64,000 nt of DNA, from contig NZ_JADBEG010000001.1 of the NCBI RefSeq assembly GCF_014873755.1, positions 8,468,501-8,532,500 of the forward strand, given 5' to 3'. A model generated the notes under the pieces. That model saw only the letters and a program-made list of their open reading frames with translations. It had not been told where the DNA came from and did no database searches. This stretch comes from Amycolatopsis lexingtonensis (lineage in GTDB: Bacteria; Actinomycetota; Actinomycetes; Mycobacteriales; Pseudonocardiaceae). The position numbers were made by a program, and so were the translations under genes. Positions 8,160-17,917 of this stretch are shown here, piece after piece (within the stretch, counting starts at the first letter, position 1; each line of letters opens with the position of its first letter).

Positions 8160-9017
8160 TCACCCGAGCCAGGGGCGGAGCTTCTCCGGGTTCCGCATTG
8201 CCCAGATCCGCGTGATCCGCCCATCGGCGACGTCGAACGCGTACACGGCCGCGAGGTCGCCGTCCCGGGTGAGCAGCAGGCCGGGCAGGCCGTTGACCGT
8301 GCGCTCGACCAGCGTCAGCGGTCCGGCGGTCAGCGCGGCGACGTACCGGGCGACCTCCGCCCCGCCTTCGATCGGGTGCAACGCCGCGCGCACCACGCCG
8401 CCGCCGTCGGCGGTGAGGGTTGCGCCGGGGTCGAGGAGGCCGATCAGGGCTTCGATGTCGCCCGCTTCCCACGCCTGCTTGAAGTCGCGGATCACGTCCG
8501 CGTGCCCGGTGGCCGGGGCCGCGGGGCGGGCGGCGCGGACGCGGCGGCGGGCCGACGACGCCAGTTCGCGGCACGCCGCCGGGGTGCGTCCGGTGATCTC
8601 CGCGACCTCCGCGAACGCGTACCCGAACACGTCGTGCAGCACGAGCGCGACCCGCTGCGCCGGGGTCATCGCTTCGAGCGTCACGAGGAAGGCCATGGTG
8701 ACCGACTCGTCGAGGGTGATCCGGTCGGCGACCGAGTCGGGCTGGTCGGGCACCGGCTCGGGCAGCCACTCGCCCACGTACTGCTCGCGCCGGGCCCGCG
8801 CCGAGCCGAGGACGTCCAGGCAGATGCGGTCCGCGACCGTCGTCAGCCACGCGCCCGGCGAAGAGATCGCCGCCCGCTGGGCCGGCGTGAGCGCGTACCA
8901 GCGCGCGTAGGTCTCCTGCACCGCGTCCTCCGCCTCGGCCAGCGAGCCGAGCAGCCGGTAGGCGAGGTTGAGCAGGTGCCGGCGTTCGCCGACGACCGGT
9001 TCCGGTGGTGTCGTCAT
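8160..9017 (-). CDS. SigJ-type ECF sigma factor with C-terminal NTF2-like domain
   Basis: 285 aa from ATG 9017 (GGAGGAGG just upstream). Region 2 spans ~10-75 (HLLNLAYRLLGSLAEAEDAV, ETYARWYAL), region 4 ~110-160 (TPAQRVALVLHDVFGYAFAE, ITGRTPAACRELASSARRR). Residues ~170-285 form a SnoaL/NTF2-like domain (DFKQAWEAGDIEALIGLLDP). This is the SigJ/ECF41-like layout, in which the fused C-terminal domain, not an anti-sigma factor, controls activity. ECF41 factors usually sit beside the redox or carboxymuconolactone-type gene they control; here the divergent FMN-reductase fusion is the obvious target. Confidence 0.9.
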   Translation of the reverse strand: MTTPPEPVVGERRHLLNLAYRLLGSLAEAEDAVQETYARWYALTPAQRAAISSPGAWLTTVADRICLDVLGSARARREQYVGEWLPEPVPDQPDSVADRITLDESVTMAFLVTLEAMTPAQRVALVLHDVFGYAFAEVAEITGRTPAACRELASSARRRVRAARPAAPATGHADVIRDFKQAWEAGDIEALIGLLDPGATLTADGGGVVRAALHPIEGGAEVARYVAALTAGPLTLVERTVNGLPGLLLTRDGDLAAVYAFDVADGRITRIWAMRNPEKLRPWLG

Positions 9018-9047
9018 GCCTCCTCCGACGAGACAGCCTCCCCGAAC

Positions 9048-9059
9048 GTCAGGCCTGAC
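9048..9059. promoter_or_regulatory. 12-bp palindrome in sigma/reductase divergent region
   Basis: GTCAGGCCTGAC is a perfect palindrome in the 97-bp gap between the divergent sigma factor and reductase genes. It may be an operator or part of the ECF promoter; the bound protein is unknown. Confidence 0.4.
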
Positions 9060-9114
9060 ATCCCGCCGGGCTGCTTCGTCGTACTCCTCGAACCCGACCG
9101 AACAGGGGAGAACG

Positions 9115-10092
9115 ATGATCGAGATCGGAATCGTGCTGGGCAGCACCCGCAACGGCCGCGTGGGGGACCAGGTGGCCCGGTGGGTCCACGAGCGGGCGAG
9201 CCGGCGCGCCGGCGCCCGGTTCACGCTGATCGACCTGCGCGACCACCCGCTGCCCCACCTCGAGGAGCCACCCGGGTTTTCGGGGCAGTACCAGGACGAA
9301 CGCACGCGAGCTTGGGCCGCGACCGTCGCCGCGTGCGACGGGTTCGTGTTCGTCACGCCGGAGTACAACCACTCCGTGCCCGGCGTGCTCAAGAACGCCA
9401 TGGACCACGTGCACGTCGAGTGGAACACCAAGGCCGCCGGCTTCGTCTCCTACGGCGGCGTCGGCGGCGCCCGCTCGGTCGAGCAGCTGCGGCTGGTCTG
9501 CGGCGCCCTGCAGCTGGCGGACGTGGCCCCGCAGGTCACGCTGCCGCTGGCGACCGAGTTCGCAGACCGGGCCACCTTCGCGCCCGGCGAGTACCAGCTC
9601 GCCGCGCTGGACGCGGTGCTCGACCACGTCGTCGCCTGGAGCACCGCGCTCGCGCCGCTGCGGCACGGGGACGCCGAAGCCGCGATCCGCGGCCGGATCG
9701 ACGCGATCGTCGAGGGGCTCCGCACCAAGGACGTCGACGCGCTTCGACGGAGCTACGCCCCGGACGTCGTGTCCTTCGACGTCGAGCCGCCGCTGCAGCA
9801 CGTCGGCGTCGACGCGAAGCTGAAGAACTGGGCGAAGGTGTTCACGATCTTCGAAAAGGTGGACTACGAGCTGCGCGACCTGACCGTCACGGTGAGCGGC
9901 GACCTCGCCGTCGGGCACGGTTTCGGCCGGGTCAGCGGGACGCTGAAGAACGGCGTCGTGACCGACGGCATGTGGGTCCGGGCCACGTTCGTCTTCCGGG
10001 ACACCGGCGACGGCTGGGTGATCGTGCACGACCAGGCGTCCGTGCCGTTCGACGTGGCGACCGGGCAGGGCCGGGCCGACCTGGAACCCTGA
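9115..10092 (+). CDS. NADPH-dependent FMN reductase fused to NTF2-like domain
   Basis: 325 aa. Residues 1-~180 are a flavodoxin-like NADPH-dependent FMN reductase (IGIVLGSTRNGRVGDQVARW phosphate-binding loop; FVFVTPEYNHSVPGVLKNAMD, the family hallmark). Residues ~190-320 are a SnoaL-like/NTF2 fold (IRGRIDAIVEGLRTKDVDAL, RVSGTLKNG, WVIVHDQASVPFD). ATG 9115 follows GGGGAG. It would reduce FMN or quinones in the cytoplasm, with the second domain perhaps binding a substrate. It is divergent from a sigma factor that carries the same kind of C-terminal domain, so it is the probable regulon member. Confidence 0.85.
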   Translation: MIEIGIVLGSTRNGRVGDQVARWVHERASRRAGARFTLIDLRDHPLPHLEEPPGFSGQYQDERTRAWAATVAACDGFVFVTPEYNHSVPGVLKNAMDHVHVEWNTKAAGFVSYGGVGGARSVEQLRLVCGALQLADVAPQVTLPLATEFADRATFAPGEYQLAALDAVLDHVVAWSTALAPLRHGDAEAAIRGRIDAIVEGLRTKDVDALRRSYAPDVVSFDVEPPLQHVGVDAKLKNWAKVFTIFEKVDYELRDLTVTVSGDLAVGHGFGRVSGTLKNGVVTDGMWVRATFVFRDTGDGWVIVHDQASVPFDVATGQGRADLEP

Positions 10093-10096
10093 CGGC

Positions 10097-11572
10097 TCAG
10101 GCGAGCCGGGCGCGGTGGGCCGTCACGGCGGCCCGCCGCGGATCGGCCGCGGGGAGCGTCTTCAGCAGCGCGTCGAGCACCGCGAAGTCGTCCACCCCGC
10201 ACGCGGTTTCCCAGAACGACCACAGCACGCCCGGGTCGCCGCTGTTCAGCGCCACCTGGCGGACCTGCGCGGTGAGCGTCTCACGCTCCTCGCGGATCGC
10301 CGGCGCCTCCGAGTCCGGCAGCAGCGGGCCGCGGAAGGCACGCAGGACGTCGGCGGGCGAGCCGGTGCGCAACGCCGTTCGGGCGCGGGTGAAGTCCGCG
10401 TCGACGTCCGCCGCCAGCCGGTACGGGCGCGTCTGCACCACCGCCGCGCCCAGCTGGGAGCGCAGGCGGTGGATCTCCGCGCGGACCGTCACCGGGTTGC
10501 CCGACTCGCCGTAGAGCTGCAGCGCCAGCCGTTCCGCCGAGAGGCCGTTCGGGTGCAGCGTCAGCAGGGTCAGGATCTCCGCGTGCCGCAACGTGAGCGG
10601 GACTTCGCGACCGTCCACAGTGGTCGAGAACGCGCCGTCCGCGAGGTACTCCAGCGACAGCCGCGGACGCGGCCCGCCGCCACCGGGCGACGACAGCCGC
10701 AGCAGGTAGCCCTCGGCCAGCGGCTCCACCGTGGCGATGCGGCCGTCGGGCAGGTTCACCGTGCCGCCGCCGCGCCGGACGTCCACTGTGGACGGCAGCA
10801 GGCACGCCTGCGCGGCGAGCACCCGGCCACCTGCCGAAAGCAGCGCGCCGGGGCGGCCGCGCAACGCGTCCAGGTGCGGCATGTTCGCCCGCCGCAGCTG
10901 CTCGTCGCGGACCGCGAGCTGGGCCCGCAGCTGGCCTTCCGCGAGCTGCGCCGTCGCCGTGACCAGCGAAAGCATCGCCGGGTGCACGGTGCGCAGCGGC
11001 CCGCTGACGTCGATCGAGCCGAGCAGCACGCCGGTCTCGGGGTCGCGCACCGGCGCCGCCGCGCACGTCCACGCGTGGTAGCGGCGGACCAGGTGCTCGG
11101 CCGAGTAGATCTGGACCGGGTCGCCGGTCGCCAGCGCCGTGCCCATGGCGTTCGTGCCGATCGCGGCTTCGCTCCAACGGGTGCCTTCGGTGAGGCCCAC
11201 GCGGTCGCCGCGCAGCAGCTGGCCCGCCGCGCCCTCGCGCCACAGGATCAGGCCGTCCGCGTCGGTCACGATCATCACGTGCTCGGCGTCGTCGGCGATG
11301 CTCACCAGCATCTGCCGCAGCACCGGCAGCACGGGTGCCAGCGGGTGGGCTTCGCGGAGCGCGGCGAGGTCGCCGGTGTCGTAGACGAACGGCGCCTCGC
11401 CCTGGTCCGGGTCGACCCGGGCGGCGAGCGAGCGGTTCCAGGAGTCGGAGACGACGGAGCGTGGCGGCCGCGGCCCGGGAACGCCCTGGAGCACCGCCTC
11501 GCGGACGTGCTCCAGTAGCCGCGCGTACGACTCGGGGTCGCGCAGCAGCTCCGGTTCGGGCGCCTCTGCCAC
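10097..11572 (-). CDS. GAF-domain transcriptional regulator of aldehyde dehydrogenase
   Basis: ~491 aa from GTG 11572 (GGAG just upstream; a GTG farther up is possible). N-terminal ~1-90 matches AcoR-type regulators (VVSDSWNRSLAARVDPD); the GAF domain follows, with the AcoR hallmark AIGTNAMGTALATG. Unlike AcoR there is no sigma-54 AAA+ ATPase; the C-terminus has a winged helix (LTLRHAEILTLLTLHPNG, VRAEIHRLRSQLG). It is divergent from the aldehyde dehydrogenase-DUF779 genes, a recurring actinobacterial arrangement, and probably senses acetaldehyde, acetoin or a related carbonyl. Ends 4 bp from the convergent reductase gene. Confidence 0.85.
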   Translation of the reverse strand: MAEAPEPELLRDPESYARLLEHVREAVLQGVPGPRPPRSVVSDSWNRSLAARVDPDQGEAPFVYDTGDLAALREAHPLAPVLPVLRQMLVSIADDAEHVMIVTDADGLILWREGAAGQLLRGDRVGLTEGTRWSEAAIGTNAMGTALATGDPVQIYSAEHLVRRYHAWTCAAAPVRDPETGVLLGSIDVSGPLRTVHPAMLSLVTATAQLAEGQLRAQLAVRDEQLRRANMPHLDALRGRPGALLSAGGRVLAAQACLLPSTVDVRRGGGTVNLPDGRIATVEPLAEGYLLRLSSPGGGGPRPRLSLEYLADGAFSTTVDGREVPLTLRHAEILTLLTLHPNGLSAERLALQLYGESGNPVTVRAEIHRLRSQLGAAVVQTRPYRLAADVDADFTRARTALRTGSPADVLRAFRGPLLPDSEAPAIREERETLTAQVRQVALNSGDPGVLWSFWETACGVDDFAVLDALLKTLPAADPRRAAVTAHRARLA

Positions 11573-11602
11573 ATGCTCCAGCGTAGAGACCCAGCTCACA
11601 GC

Positions 11603-11626
11603 GTTGCAACGCGCGTGCAACGTTGC
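11603..11626. promoter_or_regulatory. probable GAF-regulator operator
   Basis: GTTGCAAC (11603-11610) and GCAACGTTGC (11617-11626) are each palindromic; together they give GTTGCA-N7-TGCAAC. The position, midway in the divergent gap between the regulator and aldehyde dehydrogenase genes, fits an operator for both. Confidence 0.55.
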
Positions 11627-11685
11627 CGCACCTACCTTCGGCGGCCACCAGGTCAACCGTCACTCCGAGCAACGAGGCAGGGAAG

Positions 11686-13208
<1,523 letters not shown>

Positions 13209-13209
<1 letters not shown>

Positions 13210-13577
13210 TGACCCACCGCGTAGACCTGACACCGGCCGCCGCGGAGCTGCTGCGGCGGTTGGTGTCGCTCCACGGGCCGGTGATGTTCCACCAGTCCGG
13301 CGGGTGCTGCGACGGCAGCGCCCCGATGTGCTACCCGGCCGGGGAGTTCCGCACCGGCGCGTCCGACGTGCTGCTCGGCTCGCTCGAAGTCGAGGGCATC
13401 GAGGACGTGCCGGTGTGGATGTCCGGGCCTCAGTTCGAGTACTGGAAGCACACGCACCTGACGATCGACGTCGTGCCCGGGCGCGGGAGCGGGTTTTCCT
13501 TGGAGGCGCCCGAAGGCGTGCGTTTCCTGATCCGCTCCCGGCTGCTCACCGACGAGGAGTCGGCGGCGCTGAACTGA
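13209..13577 (+). CDS. DUF779 protein, aldehyde dehydrogenase partner
   Basis: 122 aa. The family core is HQSGGCCDGSAPMCYPAGEF, containing a CC pair, a third Cys and a His that could bind metal; later EYWKHTHLTIDVVPGRGSGF. DUF779 genes are found almost only next to aldehyde dehydrogenases, but their role is not established; maturation or metal/redox protection of the dehydrogenase is an inference. The ATG overlaps the upstream stop by 1 bp, and the 3' end overlaps the convergent peptidase gene by 32 bp. Confidence 0.9.
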
Positions 13578-14901
13578 AGGCGTCGAACAACGCCGTGGCG
13601 AGCACCAGTCCTTCCCGGGCGACCGGGGCGAGCAGGTGCTCGTCCGGCGCGTGCTGCAGGCAACCCGGGTAGGAGTGCGGCAGCCACAGTGTCGCCAGCC
13701 CGAGGACGTCGGTGAAGACGTGGTTGGGCAGGCCGCCGCCGAAGTTGGGCAGCAGGGCGACGGGCTTCCCGGCGACCGCGTCCAAAGTGGACTTCGCCCA
13801 GCTCACCCACGGGTTGTCGACCGGCGTGCGGCTGGCGAGGAAGGTGGCGTCGGCCTTGACGTCGATCATCGGGAACCCCTGCGCGGCAAGGTGTTTCCGG
13901 ATGGCGGGCGCGACGCCGTCGACGTCGGTGCCGGCGACGTACCGCAGCTGCAGGACCGCTCGCGCCCGGCCGGGGATCGCGTTGACCGGGCGGCCGGGGT
14001 CACCCGCGCCGAGCGCGAGCACCTCCAGGGTGTTCCAGCCGTAGAGTCGCTCGGCGGGGCTCAGGGTTTGATCGCCCCAGCCCTCGTCCGCGTCGACGAC
14101 CACGTCGGCCAGCGCGGCGCGCACGGTGTCCGGCAGTTCCGGCGGCAGCAGTTCCGGAACCTGGATGCGGCCGTGGCCGTCGACCAGGCTCGCGATCGCG
14201 GCGGCGAGCGTCGTCGCCGGGTTGCGCAGGATCCCGCCCCAGTTGCCGGAGTGGTAGGCGTCCGGGCGCAGGTCGGCGTCCAAGGTGATCCGGACGCCGC
14301 CGCGGGCGCCGAGGAACAACGTCGGGGTCGCCGCGTCGAGGCGGGGGCCGTCGGAGGCGATCAGGACGTCGGCTCGGAGGAGGTCCTTCTCCTGGGCCGC
14401 GAACTCCGTGAGGCCGGGGGAGCCGATCTCTTCGCCGGTCTCGAAGAGGAACTTGAGGTTAAAGCCCAGTTTTCCGCGTTCGGCCAGCACCAGGCGCAAC
14501 GCCGTGAGGTTGATCAGGTGCTGGCCCTTGTTGTCGGCGGTGCCGCGGCCGTACCAGCGGTCGCCGTCCGCGGTGAGCGTCCACGGGTCGAGCCCGTCGC
14601 GCCACTGCCCGGCTTCCCCGACGACGTCGGCGTGGCCGTAGCACAGCAGCGTCGGCAGGTCTTCTCCTTCCGTGCGGACCCCGACCAGGAACGGGCCGCC
14701 CGCCGGGTCGGGGTTGGCGTGCTGGGTGACTTCGCAGCCGAGACCGGTCAGCGCCGGGGTCAGGACTTCGTCGAGGTAGGCCTGGACGGCGGCGCGGCCT
14801 TCGGGTGCGTCGCTCACCGTCGGGTAGGCGACCAGCCGGGCCAGTTCGGTGAAGAGAGCGCCGGAGTCGACGTGGGCGCGGGCCTTGCCGAGCAGATCCA
14901 T
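13546..14901 (-). CDS. M20-family metallopeptidase
   Basis: 451 aa dizinc hydrolase of the M20 family (CNDP/DapE-like). Metal ligands visible: His in CYGHADVV, bridging Asp in YGRGTADNKGQ, ETGEEIGSPG with the catalytic Glu, Asp in IASDGP, and the last His in QHAPDEH. The lid domain lies between (~190-310). The SDGP and ADNKG motifs are closest to the M20 dipeptidase group (PMID-style names avoided). No signal peptide, so it likely acts on dipeptides or acyl-amino acids in the cytoplasm. Single gene, convergent with DUF779. Confidence 0.9.
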   Translation of the reverse strand: MDLLGKARAHVDSGALFTELARLVAYPTVSDAPEGRAAVQAYLDEVLTPALTGLGCEVTQHANPDPAGGPFLVGVRTEGEDLPTLLCYGHADVVGEAGQWRDGLDPWTLTADGDRWYGRGTADNKGQHLINLTALRLVLAERGKLGFNLKFLFETGEEIGSPGLTEFAAQEKDLLRADVLIASDGPRLDAATPTLFLGARGGVRITLDADLRPDAYHSGNWGGILRNPATTLAAAIASLVDGHGRIQVPELLPPELPDTVRAALADVVVDADEGWGDQTLSPAERLYGWNTLEVLALGAGDPGRPVNAIPGRARAVLQLRYVAGTDVDGVAPAIRKHLAAQGFPMIDVKADATFLASRTPVDNPWVSWAKSTLDAVAGKPVALLPNFGGGLPNHVFTDVLGLATLWLPHSYPGCLQHAPDEHLLAPVAREGLVLATALFDAFSSAPPTPRR

Positions 14902-14929
14902 GACCGCCAGCCTAAAGGCGGTAAACTAT

Positions 14930-14949
14930 ACGAACGGTCGTGCTATCTT
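14930..14949 (+). promoter_or_regulatory. TetR-like operator and -10 of MOSC-TetR unit
   Basis: ACGAACGGTCGT (14930-14941) is an ACGA/TCGT inverted repeat of the kind bound by TetR repressors. TATCTT (14944-14949) lies 6 nt before ATG 14956, so the repressor would cover the promoter of a leaderless or nearly leaderless mRNA. Confidence 0.5.
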
Positions 14950-14955
14950 CGGAGC

Positions 14956-15639
14956 ATGAACGTCGACGGCGTGTACGTGGGGGAACCGAGCGTCCTGGGG
15001 TATCGGCGGGAGCGCCCGGTGCTGAGCGCGATCACGAAGGCGCGGGTCACGGCGCCGGAGCTGACCTTGACCGAGCTGAACCTCGACGGCGACCGGCAGG
15101 CCGACCTGACCGTGCACGGCGGGGTCGACAAAGCGGTCTACGTCTACCCGGCCGAGCACTACCCGGCTTGGCGCGAGGACGGCTTCGAGGCTTCGGTGGG
15201 CGACTTCGGGGAGAACGTCTCGCTGTCCGGCGTCACCGAGGACGACGTCCGGATCGGGGACGTCTGGGCCTGGGGCGACGCGCTCGTGCAGGTGTCGCAG
15301 CCGCGGCAGCCGTGTTTCAAGCTGGCCATGAAGACCGGCCGCAAGGACGTCACGCCGCTGATGATCGACTCCGGGCGCAGCGGCTGGTACCTGCGCGTGC
15401 TGCGGCCCGGCACGGTGCCGACAGCCGGCCCGATCGAGCTGGCCGAGCGCGCGGACGGGCCGACGATCACCGAGGTGTACCTGATCTCCTTCGCCAACTA
15501 CGGGCAGCTGCCGCCGGACAAGGTCGAAGCGGCGCTGGACCTCGCGGACCGCGTGCTGGCGGCGCCGGCGCTTTCGGAGTCCTACCGCGGCGGCGTCCAG
15601 TCCACTGTGGACCGCTGGCGGGCGCGGCGTGCCGGTTGA
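14956..15639 (+). CDS. MOSC-domain protein (YiiM-like)
   Basis: 227 aa. MOSC core HGGVDKAVYVYPAEHYPAW, then FGENVSLSGVTEDDVRIGDV and QPRQPCFKLA, whose Cys is the invariant MOSC cysteine. YiiM-like proteins use molybdenum cofactor or carry sulfur to detoxify N-hydroxylated compounds; which applies here is not known. A ~45-residue α-helical C-terminus follows the MOSC fold. The stop overlaps the TetR gene by 11 bp, so both are in one transcript controlled by the ACGA-N4-TCGT site. Confidence 0.9.
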   Translation: MNVDGVYVGEPSVLGYRRERPVLSAITKARVTAPELTLTELNLDGDRQADLTVHGGVDKAVYVYPAEHYPAWREDGFEASVGDFGENVSLSGVTEDDVRIGDVWAWGDALVQVSQPRQPCFKLAMKTGRKDVTPLMIDSGRSGWYLRVLRPGTVPTAGPIELAERADGPTITEVYLISFANYGQLPPDKVEAALDLADRVLAAPALSESYRGGVQSTVDRWRARRAG

Positions 15640-16234
15640 CGGCCGCCTCGCCCGCGGCGACGCGACCCGCCGCCTGGTGCTGCGCCGGGCGGTGGACGTC
15701 GCGTCGGTCGACGGCCTGGAGGGGCTGTCTCTCGGCCGCCTCGCCACCGAGCTGGAGCTGAGCAAGAGCGGCGTGTTCGCGCTGTTCGGCTCGAAGGAGG
15801 AGCTGCAGCTCGCGACGATCGAAGCGGCTCTCGATATCTTCGCGGCGCACGTCGTGACGCCGTCCCGCGAGGTCGCGCCGGGGCTGCCGCGGCTGCGGGC
15901 GATCTGCGAGAACTGGCTGGAGTACTCGGAAAAGCGCGTGTTCCCGGGCGGCTGTTTCTTCTTCAACGTCGGCGCGGAGTTCGACGCGCGTCCCGGCCGG
16001 GTCCACGACGCGGTGGCTTCGGCGAGCGGCTCGTTCGCCACGTTCATCCGCGAGACGGCTTGCGAGGCCGTCGCCTTGGGCCACCTCGACGCGGACCCGG
16101 AAGTCCTGGCGTTCGAGCTGCACGCACTGGGCCGCGCGGCCAACGCCGACGCGGTCCTCAACGGCGGCACCCACGCCTACCACTTGGCCCGCCGCGCCAT
16201 CGAGTCCCGCCTCGCCTCCGCCGAAAAGCCGTGA
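15629..16234 (+). CDS. TetR-family repressor
   Basis: 201 aa from GTG 15629. HTH at ~15-65: VLRRAVDVASVDGLEGLSLG, LATELELSKSGVFALFGSKE. The C-terminal ligand domain has the GGCFFFNVGAEFDARPGRV motif common to TetR_C_6-type repressors. Overlap with the MOSC gene implies autoregulation of the pair. Its stop codon lies inside the left arm of the following terminator hairpin. Confidence 0.88.
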   Translation: MPVDGRLARGDATRRLVLRRAVDVASVDGLEGLSLGRLATELELSKSGVFALFGSKEELQLATIEAALDIFAAHVVTPSREVAPGLPRLRAICENWLEYSEKRVFPGGCFFFNVGAEFDARPGRVHDAVASASGSFATFIRETACEAVALGHLDADPEVLAFELHALGRAANADAVLNGGTHAYHLARRAIESRLASAEKP

Positions 16235-16284
16235 AGGCCTCCTTACCGGCATTTATGCCCGTCAAGGAGGCCTTCACGGCTTTT
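16224..16284. terminator. bidirectional terminator, repeat family B copy 1
   Basis: Perfect 21-bp stem (16224-16244 with 16264-16284), 19-nt loop, AAAA at one foot and TTTT at the other, so it can terminate both the + strand TetR gene and the - strand hexosaminidase gene. The core AAGGAGGCCTTCACGG is repeated at 38433-38448. Confidence 0.85.
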
Positions 16285-16286
16285 GG

Positions 16287-17852
16287 CTACTTCCAGTCGA
16301 CCTGCGGGGAGCGGTAGAAGTTGATGCCCTGGGCGGTCCAGCGCGGGGACTGCTTCGCCAGGCGTGCCCGGTAGGCGTTCCAATCGTGGGTGGCGCGAGG
16401 GGACCAGCCGATCTCCGCGATGCCCGGCAGTCGCGGGAACGCCATGTACTCGATGTCGGCGCTGGTGCGGATCGTCTCGGTCCACAGCGGCGCTTCGACG
16501 CCCGCGACCTGGCTCTCGCCGACACCGGTCACCAGCGAGGCGGGATCCCAGTTGTAGCCGTCGCGCACCTCGATCAGCGCGGCCCAGTCCTGGCCCAGCG
16601 GCGTCGACGCGTTGTACTTCATGTCCAGGTACGCGTAGTTCGCCGGTGACATCAGGATCTTGCTGCCCCGGGCGGCCGCGGCCGCGACGCTCGGGTTGTC
16701 GCCGCCGAAGTCCCAGTACTGCGGGACGGCCGACGCGGGCGGGTCCGACTTCGCGATCTCGTGCCAGCCGGTGACCTTCTTGCCGTATTTGGCGACGATC
16801 GGCTGGACCTTCTTCTCGAACGCGATGTAGTCCGCGGGCGGCGTGGAGTGCGCCTCGTCGCCGCCGATGTGCAGGTACGGCCCGGGGGTGATGGCCGCCA
16901 GCTCGCGGACGACGTCCTCGACGAACTTGTAGGTGATCGGCGAAGAGATGCACAGCGAGCTGTAGCCGACCTCGGTGTCCGTGCGCACCGGAACGGCCTT
17001 GCCGTCGCAGTTCAGCTCCGCGTACGTCGACTGGGCGGCGTTCGTGTGGCCCGGCATGTCGATCTCCGGAATCACTGTGATGTGCCGCGAAGCCGCGTAC
17101 GCGACGATTTCCTGGTACTGCGCCTGGGTGTAGTAGCCGCCCGGGTCGCCGTCGACGGCCGTCTTGCCGCCGACCGTCGCCAGCTTCGGCCAGCTCTTGA
17201 TCTCGATGCGCCAGCCCTGGTCGTCCGCGAGGTGCAGGTGCAGGGTGTTGACCTTGTACTGCGCGATCTGGTCGACGTACCGCTTGACCTGGTCCGGCTT
17301 GAAGAAGTGCCGGGCGACGTCGAGCATCGCGCCGCGCTCGGCGAAGCGCGGGTAGTCGAGGATCGTGCCGCCGGCGACCGTCCACGTCCGGTGCTGCACG
17401 CGCTTCGCCTCGATCGCCGACGGCAGCAGCTGCCGCAGCGACTGGACGCCTTCGAAGAGCCCGTCGGCGGTGTTGGCGCGCAAGCTGACGCCCTCGCGCG
17501 ACACCTTCAGCTCGTAACCCTCGGTGCCGATCCGCGCGTCGTGGCCCAGCGCCAGCGAGATCGCGGGGCGGCCGGCGGCGTGCGGCACGACCGGCAGCGG
17601 GTAGCCGGTGGCCGGGCGGAGCAGGCCGCGCAGGTAGTCCGCGACCTGGCCGGCGCCGCGATCGGCCGCGATGACCGTGAACGGCGTCAGCTTGAAGCCG
17701 CCCCGCGGGTCGGCCTTCGCCGAGACGGGTGCCGGGACGACGTCGGTCACGCCGCGTTCCGGGGCGGCCGGCGCGGCCACCGCGGCAGCGGGCACGCCGA
17801 CGGCCGTGAGACTCACGATCGCCGCGGTCAAGACGGCTCGGGACAAGCGCAT
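16287..17852 (-). CDS. secreted beta-N-acetylhexosaminidase (GH20)
   Basis: 521 aa. Signal peptide at 1-~30 (AVLTAAIVSLTAVGVPAAAV, cleavage near AVAAPA). GH20b domain ~45-165, then the GH20 barrel. Catalytic Asp-Glu pair in HIGGDEAH near residue 328; other barrel motifs are HLHLADDQGWRIEI and IPEIDMPGHTNAA. It removes terminal β-GlcNAc/GalNAc from chitooligosaccharides or muropeptides outside the cell. The start at 17852 has GGAGGTG upstream. Single gene, followed by the family-B terminator. Confidence 0.95.
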   Translation of the reverse strand: MRLSRAVLTAAIVSLTAVGVPAAAVAAPAAPERGVTDVVPAPVSAKADPRGGFKLTPFTVIAADRGAGQVADYLRGLLRPATGYPLPVVPHAAGRPAISLALGHDARIGTEGYELKVSREGVSLRANTADGLFEGVQSLRQLLPSAIEAKRVQHRTWTVAGGTILDYPRFAERGAMLDVARHFFKPDQVKRYVDQIAQYKVNTLHLHLADDQGWRIEIKSWPKLATVGGKTAVDGDPGGYYTQAQYQEIVAYAASRHITVIPEIDMPGHTNAAQSTYAELNCDGKAVPVRTDTEVGYSSLCISSPITYKFVEDVVRELAAITPGPYLHIGGDEAHSTPPADYIAFEKKVQPIVAKYGKKVTGWHEIAKSDPPASAVPQYWDFGGDNPSVAAAAARGSKILMSPANYAYLDMKYNASTPLGQDWAALIEVRDGYNWDPASLVTGVGESQVAGVEAPLWTETIRTSADIEYMAFPRLPGIAEIGWSPRATHDWNAYRARLAKQSPRWTAQGINFYRSPQVDWK

Positions 17853-17917
17853 CAGGGCACCTCCGGTCGGGGACTCCTCCCAAAGGTACAGACCAGCACC
17901 CGCATTTGGAACAGTTC

